A DNA stretch of 64,000 bases from Embleya sp042956465 (GCF_042956465.1 NZ_JBIBGL010000008.1:415041-479040), one strand, 5' to 3'. Shown: positions 17,082 through 25,635, counted from the stretch's first letter. Notes: generated from the sequence alone by a model not told the origin. A program made the numbers and translations.

Positions 17082-17966
17082 TCACGAAACCTGCGGGGCG
17101 TCGAGCAGCCGCACCCGCACGTCGGCCGGATACCCGGTGTCGTGCGCGGTGCGCCGGGCGAACTCGGCCATCCCCCGCAGGTGTCGCTCGCCGAGCGAGT
17201 AGTCCAACGCCTCGGTGTAGTAGCGCTCCAGCGTGGCCGCGTCGAACGCCTCCCACCGGGCCACGTGCTCGCAGACCTTGTCCACCTCCTGCATGCACAG
17301 GTCGCGCGACTCCAGGAAGGCCTGGTGCACGGCGTGCACCTCGGCCGGATACGCCTCCAGGAAGTCGCGACGCGCGGCCCACACCGCGAACACGAACGGC
17401 AGCCCGGTCCACTGCTTCCACTCGTACGCGAGGTCGTAGACCAGCAGGCCCAGCCGCGGCGCGTCGTACAGCGTCGCGCGCAGTGCGACGTCGCCGATCA
17501 CCACCGCGGCGTCCGCCTCCTGCATCATCAGGCCCAGGTCCGGCGCCGAGGTGAAGAACTCGGGCCGCACGCCGTACTTCTCCTCCAGCAACAACCGGGC
17601 CAGTCGAACCCCGGTGCGACTTTGCGAACCGAGCGCGACCCGCGCACCGTCGAGTCGGTCGATCGGCACCTGGCTGACCAGCATCACCGACATCACCGGT
17701 CCGTCGGCGGCCACCGCGATGTCCGGGAGCACCACCAGGTCGTCCGCGTGGCGCAGGTACTCGACCACGCTGATCGGCGCGATGTCGAGGTCGCCGCGCA
17801 CCAGGGCGTCGTTGAGGTTGTCCGGAGTGTCCTTGGTCAGGTCCAGATCCACCAACGAGCCCGTGCGGGCCAGGCCCCAGTAGATGGGCAGGCAATTGAG
17901 GTACTGGATATGGCCTACCCGGGGTCGCCGGCGGCCGGCTTGCGGCGCGTTGTCCACAGTGTCCAT
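17082..17966 (-). CDS. mqnA: Chorismate dehydratase
   Basis: The 294-residue protein performs the first committed step of the futalosine pathway, converting chorismate to 3-enolpyruvylbenzoate. It has the periplasmic-binding-protein-like MqnA fold, with RVGHIQYLNCLPIYWGL at the start, ALGSQSRTGVRLARLLL mid-protein and AAVVIGDVAL. The length is normal. It is 127 bases upstream of mqnC on the same strand and heads the run. The divergent gene at 18178 shares the 211-base promoter region. Confidence 0.93.
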   Translation of the reverse strand: MDTVDNAPQAGRRRPRVGHIQYLNCLPIYWGLARTGSLVDLDLTKDTPDNLNDALVRGDLDIAPISVVEYLRHADDLVVLPDIAVAADGPVMSVMLVSQVPIDRLDGARVALGSQSRTGVRLARLLLEEKYGVRPEFFTSAPDLGLMMQEADAAVVIGDVALRATLYDAPRLGLLVYDLAYEWKQWTGLPFVFAVWAARRDFLEAYPAEVHAVHQAFLESRDLCMQEVDKVCEHVARWEAFDAATLERYYTEALDYSLGERHLRGMAEFARRTAHDTGYPADVRVRLLDAPQVS

Positions 17967-18177
17967 CCCCGCAGGCTATGCCCGGGTGTGTGGAGCGCCC
18001 TTACCGACCCGGGCCGACGTGCGGATCACCGGTACCGAGCCGGGACGCTGTCACCGAACAGGTACAACACCGCACGCGGGGCAGTGGCAGCGGTGTACGG
18101 GTGAGATTCTCGGGTGCCGGGCCGATTCCACGGCGGTTCGACCACGGCGGTTCGACTACAACGACGGAGGAAGCGCG

Positions 18178-19230
18178 ATGCACTCGTCCCCGGGCTCGTA
18201 TCCGGGCCAGGGTGGCGGCTACCCGCCCCCGCCCCCGCCCTATGCGTCCACGCCCGCCCCGCCACCCGCCTACACCCCGGGCGGTCCGTACCAGCCGGGC
18301 GGTCCGGGCGGCGGCTCCCACAACCCTCCGCCTCGACCGCCCTCGCGTCCCGCTTACGGCGCGCTGCGCGGCACCGTCGCCGGGATCAGCCTGGTGCTGG
18401 CGGTGCTGCTGACGATCCCGGCGCTGTCCGCGCTGTGGCTGCGCTGGGAGGTGGTCTCCGAGCAGGGGTTCACCGACAACGCGGTCGCGCTGATCGACGA
18501 GCCGGCGATCCGCAGCGAGGTCGCCCGGCTGATGACGGACGAGGTGATCAAGCAACTCCCGCCGGGCGTACGCGGCCAGGTGCCGCGCGGCGTGGTGCAG
18601 AGCGCGGTGGCCGAGGAGATCGGCAAGCCCTCGTTCAAGGCGGTCTGGAAGGACGGCATCGCCACCGCGCACGACGTGGTGATGTCGTCCATCCTCGGCC
18701 GGGACAGCAAGAACGTCACGACGGACGGCGACCGGGTGGTGGTCAACCTCAAGAGCCCGCTCGACGCGATCGTGCCCCGGTTGAACCAGGCCGGGATCCC
18801 GGTGTCGAAGGCGGCGCTGCCCACCAGCATCCCGATCGACCTGGCCCAACTGCCGCACGCCTCCGAGGCCGAGCAGGGCCGGGACGCGTTCCGTGCCGTC
18901 GACGACGCGGGCAGGTGGCTGCCGATTCTGACCGTCGTGCTGCTGCTGGTCGGCCTGGCGGTCGCGGTGAACCGGTTCCGCGCGCTGATCATGACCGGCG
19001 TCGGCCTCTTCCTCACCAGCGGCCTGCTGCTGCTCCTGGTCTCCGCCGCGAGCGGGCCGGTCGCCGACGACCTGGCCACCCGCAACACGCTGAACCGGGA
19101 CGGCATCGAGGCCGTCTACGACGTGTTCACCGACTCGCTGACCACGATGTCCTGGTCGGTGTTCGCAGCCTCGATCGTCGCGATCGTGCTGGGCACGGTC
19201 GGCCTGAGCCTGCGCGGCCGCCGACGCTGA
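18178..19230 (+). CDS. Integral membrane protein with proline-rich N-terminus
   Basis: The 350-residue protein has a Pro/Gly/Tyr-rich cytoplasmic head (residues 1-60), one membrane segment (about 63-82), a roughly 165-residue presumably external domain, and three further membrane segments (about 247-347). A GGAGGAAG ribosome site fixes the ATG at 18178. This layout is common in Streptomyces conserved membrane proteins without assigned function. It is divergent from mqnA. A strong hairpin follows 120 bases downstream. I cannot name its role. Confidence 0.8.
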   Translation: MHSSPGSYPGQGGGYPPPPPPYASTPAPPPAYTPGGPYQPGGPGGGSHNPPPRPPSRPAYGALRGTVAGISLVLAVLLTIPALSALWLRWEVVSEQGFTDNAVALIDEPAIRSEVARLMTDEVIKQLPPGVRGQVPRGVVQSAVAEEIGKPSFKAVWKDGIATAHDVVMSSILGRDSKNVTTDGDRVVVNLKSPLDAIVPRLNQAGIPVSKAALPTSIPIDLAQLPHASEAEQGRDAFRAVDDAGRWLPILTVVLLLVGLAVAVNRFRALIMTGVGLFLTSGLLLLLVSAASGPVADDLATRNTLNRDGIEAVYDVFTDSLTTMSWSVFAASIVAIVLGTVGLSLRGRRR

Positions 19231-19349
19231 CGGCTGCGCCGAGCAGCGGGCCGCGGCCGACGAGCCGCGAGAGGCACGGCCCCGGACGGCATCGCCTCGG
19301 ACCGCGCGACCCTGCCGCGCTCTCACACAGTTGCGCACCGTGCACACAA

Positions 19350-19383
19350 AAGGGCGGGCCCGGGGTGATCCGGTCCCGCCCTT
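19350..19383. terminator. Hairpin terminator between converging genes
   Basis: Arms AAGGGCGGGCCCGG and CCGGTCCCGCCCTT pair at 13 of 14 places around a short loop. It lies between the converging ends of the membrane-protein and Asp23 genes, so it can serve both. Confidence 0.75.
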
Positions 19384-19477
19384 CGTGCGTATCCTCGGCG
19401 CCGCCGGCCCGGAAGCCCACCCGGACCCACCCCGGACCCACCAGGGGCCGGGGCTCATTCCAACGCCCGGCCGGGTT

Positions 19478-19972
19478 TCACTCCAGGTTGCGCGTGGATG
19501 TGTCCTCGTCGTCCTGCTCGATGTGGATGTCGTCCACGGAGATGTCCACCTCGACCACCTCCAGGCCGGTCATCCGCTCGATCGACTCGATCACGTGTTC
19601 GCGCACCGCCGCGGCGACCTCGGCGATCGGTGCGCCGTACTCCACCACCAGGCTCAGGTCGACCGCGCACTGCTTCTCGCCGACCTCGACGCTGACTCCG
19701 CGGGCCACGTCCGGACGACCGCCCGGCACCGCCTTGCGCATCGCGGCGAAGGCCCGGGAGACCCCGGTGCCGAGCGCGTACACGCCCGGGATCTCGCGCG
19801 CCGCCAGCCCGGCGACCTTGGCCACCACTCCGTCGGCGATCGAGGTCCGCCCTCGGTCCGTGGCCAGAGCGGTGACCTCGGTGAGATGTCCGGAACCGGA
19901 CGTCGATCGCTCGGTCCGCTCCGGACGGGCGGTGGTGGTCGTGTCGGGTGTGCGGACGGGTGAGTCTGCCAT
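19478..19972 (-). CDS. Asp23/Gls24-family envelope stress protein
   Basis: The 164-residue protein has an Asp23 domain (about 50-150): RGRTSIADGVVAKVAGLAAR, EIPGVYAL and VDLSLVVEYG motifs, and a closing VEVDISVDDIHI strand. It is preceded by a polar N-terminal tail. Family members are small, abundant, envelope-associated stress proteins in Gram-positive bacteria. I chose the ATG at 19972 (MADSPVR), which has GAGG upstream; an in-frame start at 20023 would add 17 residues. It stands alone here, whereas many streptomycetes carry several such genes in clusters. Confidence 0.85.
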   Translation of the reverse strand: MADSPVRTPDTTTTARPERTERSTSGSGHLTEVTALATDRGRTSIADGVVAKVAGLAAREIPGVYALGTGVSRAFAAMRKAVPGGRPDVARGVSVEVGEKQCAVDLSLVVEYGAPIAEVAAAVREHVIESIERMTGLEVVEVDISVDDIHIEQDDEDTSTRNLE

Positions 19973-20205
19973 GGCTGGAACCTCGTCTTTCGCCGCTTCG
20001 TGAGAGGTGGGGGCTCCCCTCACATGAGGTGTGACCCCTTCCCGATCGATTCGTCACGCAATCCGGGCGAATTAATCCGATCGGCCGCGAAAGTGAACTG
20101 GAACATGTTTCATTTCACTGCCGGCCAACCGTTCAGGAGGCTTGCTCCTGCGCATCGGAACCGCTTGTGATGGGACCCGTACACCCCGTCCAAGGAGGAA
20201 ACACT

Positions 20206-20976
20206 GTGGAGCGGTTCCAGGATCGGCGCATCATCGTCACCGGTGGCGGTTCGGGCATAGGCCAGGCCACGGTGCTGCGGCTGCTGAGCGAGGCGGGCAC
20301 GGTACACGCGGCGGACGTCAACGCCGACGGGCTGGAGAAGACCCGCGCGATGGCTGCGGAGAAGGGCGTGGACGCCCGGCTGAGCACAGGCGTCCTGGAC
20401 GTCTCCGACGAGGACGCGGTCGGCGCCGGCGTGGCCGAGGTGGTCGAGCGCCTGGGCGGCCTGGACGTGCTGGTGAACGCGGCGGGGATCCTGCGCGCCG
20501 GACACACCCACACGTTCCCGCTCGACAAGTGGAACCAGATCATCACCGTCAACCTGACGGGCACGTTCCTGATGACCCGCGCCGCGCTGCCCCCGCTCCT
20601 GGAGACCGGCAACGGCGTCGTCATCAACTTCAGTTCCACGTCGGCGAGCTTCGCCCACCCGTACATGGCGGCCTACGCGGCCAGCAAGGGCGCGATCGAC
20701 GCGTTCACCCACGCGATCGCCCTCGAATACAGCCGCCAGGGCCTGCGCGCGGTCAACGTCGCCCCCGGCAGCATCTCCAGCGGCATCGTCGACGACACCC
20801 CCAACCAGGTCCCCGACGACGCCGACTGGGAACTCTTCGGCAAGCTGATGCCGATCATCGGCGAGGGCATGGCCCACCCCGACGTCATCGCCGGCATGAT
20901 CGCCGCCCTCGCCTCCGACGACGGCAAATTCGTCACCGGCACATCCCTCCGCATAGACGGCGGCACCCACGCCTGA
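20206..20976 (+). CDS. Short-chain dehydrogenase/reductase
   Basis: The 256-residue classical SDR has the NAD(P)-binding TGGGSGIG near residue 12, an NAAG motif, a catalytic Ser in NFSSTSAS and the YAASK catalytic Tyr-Lys pair at about 160-164. AADVN after beta-2 suggests NAD(H) preference. The GTG at 20206 has AAGGAGG seven bases upstream, a textbook site. Substrate unknown; no pathway neighbours. A hairpin with nine-base arms follows directly. Confidence 0.88.
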   Translation: MERFQDRRIIVTGGGSGIGQATVLRLLSEAGTVHAADVNADGLEKTRAMAAEKGVDARLSTGVLDVSDEDAVGAGVAEVVERLGGLDVLVNAAGILRAGHTHTFPLDKWNQIITVNLTGTFLMTRAALPPLLETGNGVVINFSSTSASFAHPYMAAYAASKGAIDAFTHAIALEYSRQGLRAVNVAPGSISSGIVDDTPNQVPDDADWELFGKLMPIIGEGMAHPDVIAGMIAALASDDGKFVTGTSLRIDGGTHA

Positions 20977-20982
20977 CCCACC

Positions 20983-21015
20983 CCGCCGGCCGAGCCACCC
21001 CAGCCCGGCCGGCGG
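20983..21015. terminator. Hairpin downstream of the SDR gene
   Basis: Arms CCGCCGGCC and GGCCGGCGG pair perfectly around a 15-base loop, starting six bases after the SDR stop codon. Confidence 0.6.
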
Positions 21016-21034
21016 CCCAACCCCACCCATCAAC

Positions 21035-21246
21035 CAGCCCGACCGGCGCTTGAGGCCAAATCAGCCCCGCCGGCGCTTGAGGCGAACCCAGCCCGGCCGG
21101 CGCATGAGGCCAAACAGCCCCGCCGGCGCATGAGGCGAACCCAGCCCGGCCGGCGCATGAGGCCACCCAGCCCCGCCGGCGCATGAGGCGAACCAGCCCG
21201 GCCGGCGCATGAGGCCACCCAGCCCCGCCGGCGCTTGAGGCGAACC
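21035..21246. repeat. Eight-unit intergenic tandem array of 26-27-base repeats
   Basis: Eight units share the form CAGCCC-S-GCCGGCGC-W-TGAGGC-S followed by 2-5 bases. Odd units read CCCGGCC and end TGAGGCCA. Even units read CCCCGCC and end TGAGGCGAAC. The true period is therefore a dimer of about 53 bases repeated four times. Streptomycete intergenic regions often carry single copies of a related GGCGTTTGAGG-type word; a compact array is less usual. There are no spacers, so it is not CRISPR. It lies between the ends of two converging genes. Confidence 0.9.
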
Positions 21247-21305
21247 AAAGACGACAGAGGGCGCCGTACCGGTCACCCAGCACAGCGCCCACCGAAGCTT
21301 CAAGC

Positions 21306-21548
21306 TCAGCCGTGGTTGATGCAGACGTTCCCGAACGCCGGGTTCACCAAACCGACCACGTTGATGCTGTTGCCGCACAGGTTCACCGGAATGTGCACCG
21401 GAACCTGGATGTTGTTGCCCGAGGCGACACCCGGCGAGCCGACGGCAGCGCCGTCCGCCTCGGAGCTGGCGTTTGCAGCACCCATGCCCGCGGCAAGGAT
21501 GCCACCGGCTGCGGCGGTGATGATGGCCGCCTTCTTGACCGTGTTCAT
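21306..21548 (-). CDS. Short chaplin (hydrophobic aerial-hyphae surface protein)
   Basis: The 80-residue precursor has a signal peptide (residues 1-27, ending AAGMGAANAS). A single chaplin domain follows, GSPGVASGNNIQVPVHIPVN, then a Cys, GNSINVVGLVNPAFGN and a second Cys. The two cysteines form the conserved disulphide. With no sorting signal it is a short, ChpE-H-like chaplin that self-assembles into amyloid-like fibres lowering surface tension for aerial growth. GGAGGAAGA precedes the ATG. Expression of this class normally depends on developmental regulators, including those under bldA control. Confidence 0.93.
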   Translation of the reverse strand: MNTVKKAAIITAAAGGILAAGMGAANASSEADGAAVGSPGVASGNNIQVPVHIPVNLCGNSINVVGLVNPAFGNVCINHG

Positions 21549-21887
21549 TCTTCCTCCATGTCACAGTGCCGCACGAACGGATGCGGCACGTGGGACAACG
21601 AAGCCCGCGACGATGAGCAACGCGCCACCGTCCGGTTGGCCGCCGATTCACCCCTGCGGGGAAGCACGCTTGCGCCGTACGCCGGTGGCAGGCGCCCGCG
21701 CACCACCCGCGCCACGAGCCCGCCCGACCCGCCCGAGCCGGACCGGACCGACCCGACCGACCCCGCCCCGACGATCGACGCCCCGCAAAGCCGAGGCTTC
21801 GCGGGGCGTGGGGGACGAAGGGGTCTGCGTACGGTCTGCGGAGGTCGAGGCCGCGCCCGGTCGACCGGGGCACGAACCGTCGGGACG
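21549..21887. other. Gene-free spacer upstream of the chaplin
   Basis: The 339 bases must carry the chaplin promoter at the left end and hold the terminator of the next gene at 21779-21808. I see no further gene. The part at 21700-21780 is a C/G-rich run of GACC words. Confidence 0.55.
21779..21808 (-). terminator. Hairpin terminator for the acidic-protein gene
   Basis: Arms CGCCCCGCAAAGCC and GGCTTCGCGGGGCG pair at 13 of 14 places. It lies 80 bases beyond the stop codon at 21888. Confidence 0.7.
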
Positions 21888-22208
21888 TCAGGCGTCCTCG
21901 TCGTCCTCGTCGTCGTCCTCGGGCAGGTACTCGGCGCCCTCGGACTGCCAGCCCGCCTCGCTCAGTTCCGTGCCGGCGATGTCCTCGACGAGGCTGAACG
22001 GGTCGATCAGGTACGAGACCGACTCGGCCAGGTCGCTCTCGATGGCGGCGGTCGCGTCGGCCCGGTCGCCCGGTGACAGCTCATCGTCCGCCTTGACGCT
22101 GTCCAGCGCCGCGGCCCGCAGCGCGTCGGCGTCGGTGACCTCCAGCACGATTTCGAGGTTGAGCCGGATGTAGCGGGTCGTGGTGTCCGAGGAAGTCGCG
22201 TTTTCCAT
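21888..22208 (-). CDS. Small acidic conserved protein, unknown function
   Basis: The 106-residue protein has a beta strand RYIRLNLEIVLEV, helices and a very acidic end (EDDDEDDED). It has no membrane segment or cysteines. I associate it with a conserved actinomycete family but do not know a function. It has its own terminator and is separated from the next gene upstream by a hairpin, so it is probably monocistronic. Confidence 0.75.
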   Translation of the reverse strand: MENATSSDTTTRYIRLNLEIVLEVTDADALRAAALDSVKADDELSPGDRADATAAIESDLAESVSYLIDPFSLVEDIAGTELSEAGWQSEGAEYLPEDDDEDDEDA

Positions 22209-22240
22209 GAGCGCGAGCCTACGGGCCCGCGACCGGCCGC

Positions 22241-22258
22241 CGGCGCGCTGACGCGCCG
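22241..22258 (-). terminator. Hairpin after the 39-residue membrane-peptide gene
   Basis: Perfect seven-base arms CGGCGCG and CGCGCCG enclose a CTGA loop. It starts six bases beyond the stop of the small gene on the minus strand. Confidence 0.55.
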
Positions 22259-22263
22259 CGCGC

Positions 22264-22383
22264 TCAGCGGTGGCCGTAGGTCACCGCGGTGAACATCAGC
22301 GCCCCGAACACGACGGAGAATCCGAGAATGTAGATCGCGATCCGGATCCACATCCCGTTCGCCCGGCTCTTCTCGCTCTCCAT
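22264..22383 (-). CDS. 39-residue single-pass membrane peptide (DUF6126-like)
   Basis: The frame encodes MESEKSRANGMWIRIAIYIL, then GFSVVFGALMFTAVTYGHR: a charged head and one membrane helix of about 22 residues. GAGGAG lies upstream; a GTG immediately before the ATG could also start it. It is 60 bases downstream of the XRE-cupin regulator on the same strand. I recall small DUF6126 proteins following such regulators in streptomycetes. The family name is from memory; the peptide and its context are seen directly. Confidence 0.75.
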   Translation of the reverse strand: MESEKSRANGMWIRIAIYILGFSVVFGALMFTAVTYGHR

Positions 22384-22443
22384 CACGGCGAACTCCTCAG
22401 ACTTGAACGGGCTCGGCCCCGGGCCGGCTCACACACGAGCGGC

Positions 22444-23073
22444 TCAGACATGAGCGGGCAGGCACGGTGAGAACGCGACCAGCGCCGGCGCCGCATGGAC
22501 CATCAGGAACTCGACGGGCAGGTAGGCGTCGGCGGACTCCATCCGATGCGCCAGGCCCGAGTCGAAGTGCGCCACGTCGCCGGGCGCGAGCAGATGGGTG
22601 GCCCCGTCCAGGGTCAACCGGAGCTGACCGGTCAGCACGTACAGCCATTCCTCGCCCGGATGCACCCGCCCGGGCCCGTCCGCCCGGCCCGCCGGCACCC
22701 GTACCCGCAGCGCCTGCATGCCGCGGCGCGGACTGCCCACGCGCCAGTAGGTCCAGCCGTGTGCCTCGACCGGCTCGGCCGCGCGGGCGCGAACCACCGG
22801 CTCGGCCGACGCGCTGTCCTCGCCGAGCAGTTCGGAAACGGTGGTGTTGTAGGCCCGGGCCAACGTCAACAGTGCGGGCAACGACGGTTGTCGGCGCTCG
22901 TGTTCGAGCCGGGAGAGATAGGCGACGGAGAGCTTGGTCAGCTGCGCGGCCTCGTCGAGCTTGAAGCCGTTCGCCCGACGGGCCGCACGCAACCGATCAC
23001 CGAGCCCGGTCGGCACCGCCTCGGCGGGTGTCGATTCCGGCTCGTCGGTGTCGTAGCTTGGAGAGGCGACCAT
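22444..23073 (-). CDS. XRE-family regulator with C-terminal cupin domain
   Basis: The 209-residue protein has a helix-turn-helix (about 23-80: LRAARRANGFKLDEAAQLTK, then LSVAYLSRLEHERRQPSL) and a cupin sensor (about 115-200: VHPGEEWLYVLTGQLRLTLD, then LAPGDVAHFDSGLAHRMES). Such proteins bind a small metabolite in the cupin and repress linked genes. Three GAGGCAA/TTGCCTC half-sites lie 28-55 bases before the start, strongly suggesting autoregulation. It is probably co-transcribed with the 39-residue membrane peptide. The ligand is unknown. Confidence 0.88.
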   Translation of the reverse strand: MVASPSYDTDEPESTPAEAVPTGLGDRLRAARRANGFKLDEAAQLTKLSVAYLSRLEHERRQPSLPALLTLARAYNTTVSELLGEDSASAEPVVRARAAEPVEAHGWTYWRVGSPRRGMQALRVRVPAGRADGPGRVHPGEEWLYVLTGQLRLTLDGATHLLAPGDVAHFDSGLAHRMESADAYLPVEFLMVHAAPALVAFSPCLPAHV

Positions 23074-23101
23074 GCTTCGAGGCTAGGCAGACCCGGCCAG
23101 C

Positions 23102-23128
23102 GAGGCAATTAACTTGCCTCAGAGGCAA
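23102..23128. promoter_or_regulatory. Triple half-site operator for the XRE-cupin regulator
   Basis: GAGGCAA (23102), TTGCCTC (23114) and GAGGCAA (23122) form two overlapping perfect inverted repeats, one with a five-base and one with a one-base spacer. The site overlaps the presumed promoter of the regulator gene. Confidence 0.65.
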
Positions 23129-23275
23129 ATACTCAGCCGCAAATCGGATATTCGCCCCGATATCCCCCGCCTGGATCGGGCATCTCCGGAAACCCACGAC
23201 GAGCCGGCCTCACCCACGCGGGGCCGAGCGCACCCGGTCGCCCGCACTGACCCACACCGGGCCGGCCGCAGCCCC

Positions 23276-23839
23276 TCACGCACAACGCCCCGGCGCGAGC
23301 ACCCCCGGCGGCACCTCGGCCTCCACCAGCACCACGCCGTCCTCGTAGCCGCGCCGACTGACCAGCCCGGCCCGGTCGAAGAGGGCGAGCATGCGCCGGT
23401 TCCACGGCAACACGTGCGCCCGCAGGTCGCTCGCCCCGCGCACGGCCGCGTGCTCGACCAGCGAGCGCAGCATCGTGGTACCGAGCCCGTGCCGCTGCCA
23501 CCCGTCCTCGACCAGCAGCGCCACTTCGGCGACCGGCTCGGACGCCGGGTGGAACAGGGTGGCCAGCGCGCCGATCGCACCGTCGGGCGCGACCGCCACC
23601 AGGCTCACCCCGTGCTCCGGCACCAGCAACCGGCTCAGCGCGGCCTCCGGCAGCCGGGGCGCCGAGGTGAAGTAGCGCAATCGGCGGGTCTCCGGAGAGC
23701 ACCGCTCGTGCATCGCCCGCACCCGCGCGGCATCCTCGGCGCGGGCCACCCGCACCCGTACGTGCGACGGCCACTCGTCCGCGCCGACCGCACCCACCAC
23801 GGTGAGCCGGGCTCGGCCCCGCATCGGCATCGCCGTCAT
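23276..23839 (-). CDS. GNAT-family N-acetyltransferase
   Basis: The 187-residue protein has the GNAT acetyl-CoA loop WQRHGLGTTML (around residue 130), preceded by the beta-4 strand VAEVALLVEDG and followed by the HAAVRG helix. The N-terminal RRLRYFTSAPRL motif is like the acetyltransferase modules of protein-acylation enzymes (PatA-like). I chose the ATG at 23839, with GGTAGGG nearby, over an upstream ATG lacking a ribosome site. The acceptor substrate is unknown. Confidence 0.8.
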   Translation of the reverse strand: MTAMPMRGRARLTVVGAVGADEWPSHVRVRVARAEDAARVRAMHERCSPETRRLRYFTSAPRLPEAALSRLLVPEHGVSLVAVAPDGAIGALATLFHPASEPVAEVALLVEDGWQRHGLGTTMLRSLVEHAAVRGASDLRAHVLPWNRRMLALFDRAGLVSRRGYEDGVVLVEAEVPPGVLAPGRCA

Positions 23840-23994
23840 GTCCCTACCGCCTCTCGCCACCGGAGCGGTCCCCTCGCGGTCCTCCCCGCCGAACCCCCAC
23901 GGTGTCGAGGCGGTGTTACGCATCGACTACGTGGGCGTGTCCGGAGCGAACCGATCCGGTGACGTCGCCGCCCCGGTGGCGAAACACGGCCGAC

Positions 23995-25371
23995 TCAGCC
24001 CGCCAGGTGACCCAGCAGGTCCTGCCGGGTGACCACGCCCTGCGGCTTGCCGTGCACCAGCACCAGCGCCGCGTCGGCCTGTTCCAGCACCCGCGCCAGC
24101 CGTGCGATCGGCTCACCGGAGCCGACCACGGGCAGCGGTGCCGACATGAACTTCTCCAGCGGGTCGCCCGCCGAGGCACGACCGGACACCAGCGCGTCCA
24201 GCAGGTCGCGCTCGGCGATCGAGCCGACCACCTCGGCGGCCATCACGTCCGGGTGACCCGCCCCGGGCTTGACCACCGGCATCTGGCTGACCCCGAACTC
24301 GCGCAGGATCGCGATCGAGTCGCCGACGCTTTCCTCCGGATGAACGTGCACCAGGGCGGGCAGGTCGCCCTGCTTGCGGGCCATGATGTCGGCCACGGTG
24401 GCCTCGTTCGGGTCCGCGTCCAGGAAGCCGTAGTCGGCCATCCACTCGTCGTTGAAGATCTTGCTGAGGTAGCCGCGCCCGGAGTCCGGCAACAACACCA
24501 CGACCACGTCGTCCGGCCCGAGCCGCTCGGCCGCACGCAGCGCCGCGACCACGGCCATCCCGCACGAGCCGCCGACCAGGAGACCCTCCTCGCGGGCGAG
24601 CCGGCGCGTCATCAGGAACGAGTCGCGGTCGGACACCGCGATGATCTCGTCCGGCACCGCGCTGTCGTACGCGGTCGGCCAGAAGTCCTCACCGACGCCC
24701 TCGACCAGGTACGGCCGGCCGCTGCCGCCGGAGTACACCGAGCCCTCCGGGTCGGCGCCGACCACGCGCACGCCGCCGTTGGAGACCTCCTTGAGGAAGC
24801 GTCCGGTCCCGGAGATGGTGCCGCCGGTGCCGACGCCGGCCACGAAGCACGTGATGCGACCGTCGGTCTGCTCCCACAACTCGGGACCCGTGGAGAGGTA
24901 GTGCGACTGCGGGTTCTCCGGGTTGGAGTACTGGTCGGGCTTCCACGCGCCGGGCGTCTCGCGCACCAGCCGGTCCGAGACGTTGTAGTAGGAGTCGGGG
25001 TGCTCGGGGTCGACCGCGGTCGGGCAGACCACCACCTCGGCCCCGTAGGCCCGCATGACATTGATCTTGTCCATGCTGACCTTGTCCGGGCAGACGAAGA
25101 TGCACTTGTATCCACGTCGCTGCGCCACCATCGCCAGCCCGACTCCGGTGTTGCCGGAGGTGGGCTCGACGATCGTGCCGCCCGGACGCAACGCGCCCGA
25201 CTGTTCGGCCGCGTCGATCATCCGCACGGCGATCCGGTCCTTGACCGAGCCGCCCGGGTTGAAGTACTCGACCTTCGCCAGCACCGTCGCCGACAACCCC
25301 GAGGTGACGGAGTTGAGCTTGACGAGGGGGGTGTCCCCGATCAGGTCGAGCATGGATTCGTGGTACCGCAC
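23995..25371 (-). CDS. cbs: Cystathionine beta-synthase
   Basis: The 458-residue PLP enzyme condenses serine and homocysteine in transsulphuration. The PLP lysine is in FNPGGSVKDRIA (near residue 43), the substrate loop is PTSGNTGVG, and the phosphate-binding loop is GVGTGGTISG. A pair of CBS domains follows from about residue 335 (VADIMARKQGD, HPEESVGDSIAIL), which separates it from plain cysteine synthases. The GTG at 25371 has GGAGG four bases before it. No heme-binding N-terminus is present, as usual for bacteria. The gene is divergent from an SGNH hydrolase. Confidence 0.9.
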   Translation of the reverse strand: MRYHESMLDLIGDTPLVKLNSVTSGLSATVLAKVEYFNPGGSVKDRIAVRMIDAAEQSGALRPGGTIVEPTSGNTGVGLAMVAQRRGYKCIFVCPDKVSMDKINVMRAYGAEVVVCPTAVDPEHPDSYYNVSDRLVRETPGAWKPDQYSNPENPQSHYLSTGPELWEQTDGRITCFVAGVGTGGTISGTGRFLKEVSNGGVRVVGADPEGSVYSGGSGRPYLVEGVGEDFWPTAYDSAVPDEIIAVSDRDSFLMTRRLAREEGLLVGGSCGMAVVAALRAAERLGPDDVVVVLLPDSGRGYLSKIFNDEWMADYGFLDADPNEATVADIMARKQGDLPALVHVHPEESVGDSIAILREFGVSQMPVVKPGAGHPDVMAAEVVGSIAERDLLDALVSGRASAGDPLEKFMSAPLPVVGSGEPIARLARVLEQADAALVLVHGKPQGVVTRQDLLGHLAG

Positions 25372-25635
25372 GGAACCTCCGCCATGAGTGCGCATCAGCC
25401 GGGGCCGGATGGCCCAAAATCCTCACATTGCGCTAACTTCTCCCAGCCTAGTCGGCGCCTTCCCGCCGGACACGGCGCTGCGGCCTCGACCGCGCCCACG
25501 CCGCGCCCACGCCGCGCGCCGCACCGCGCCCCGCTGTCCGCCGACGAACCTGACGGTCGGTTAGGGTCGGTGTGGAGTCCGCGACGGGGAGGAGCCCTAG
25601 GTCTTGTACACGACGGCCGGCCGCGGTGCCCGGCG

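Noticed and set aside
21035..21246. Possible CRISPR array
   Set aside because: Units are contiguous with no unique spacers and no cas genes are nearby; it is a plain tandem repeat.
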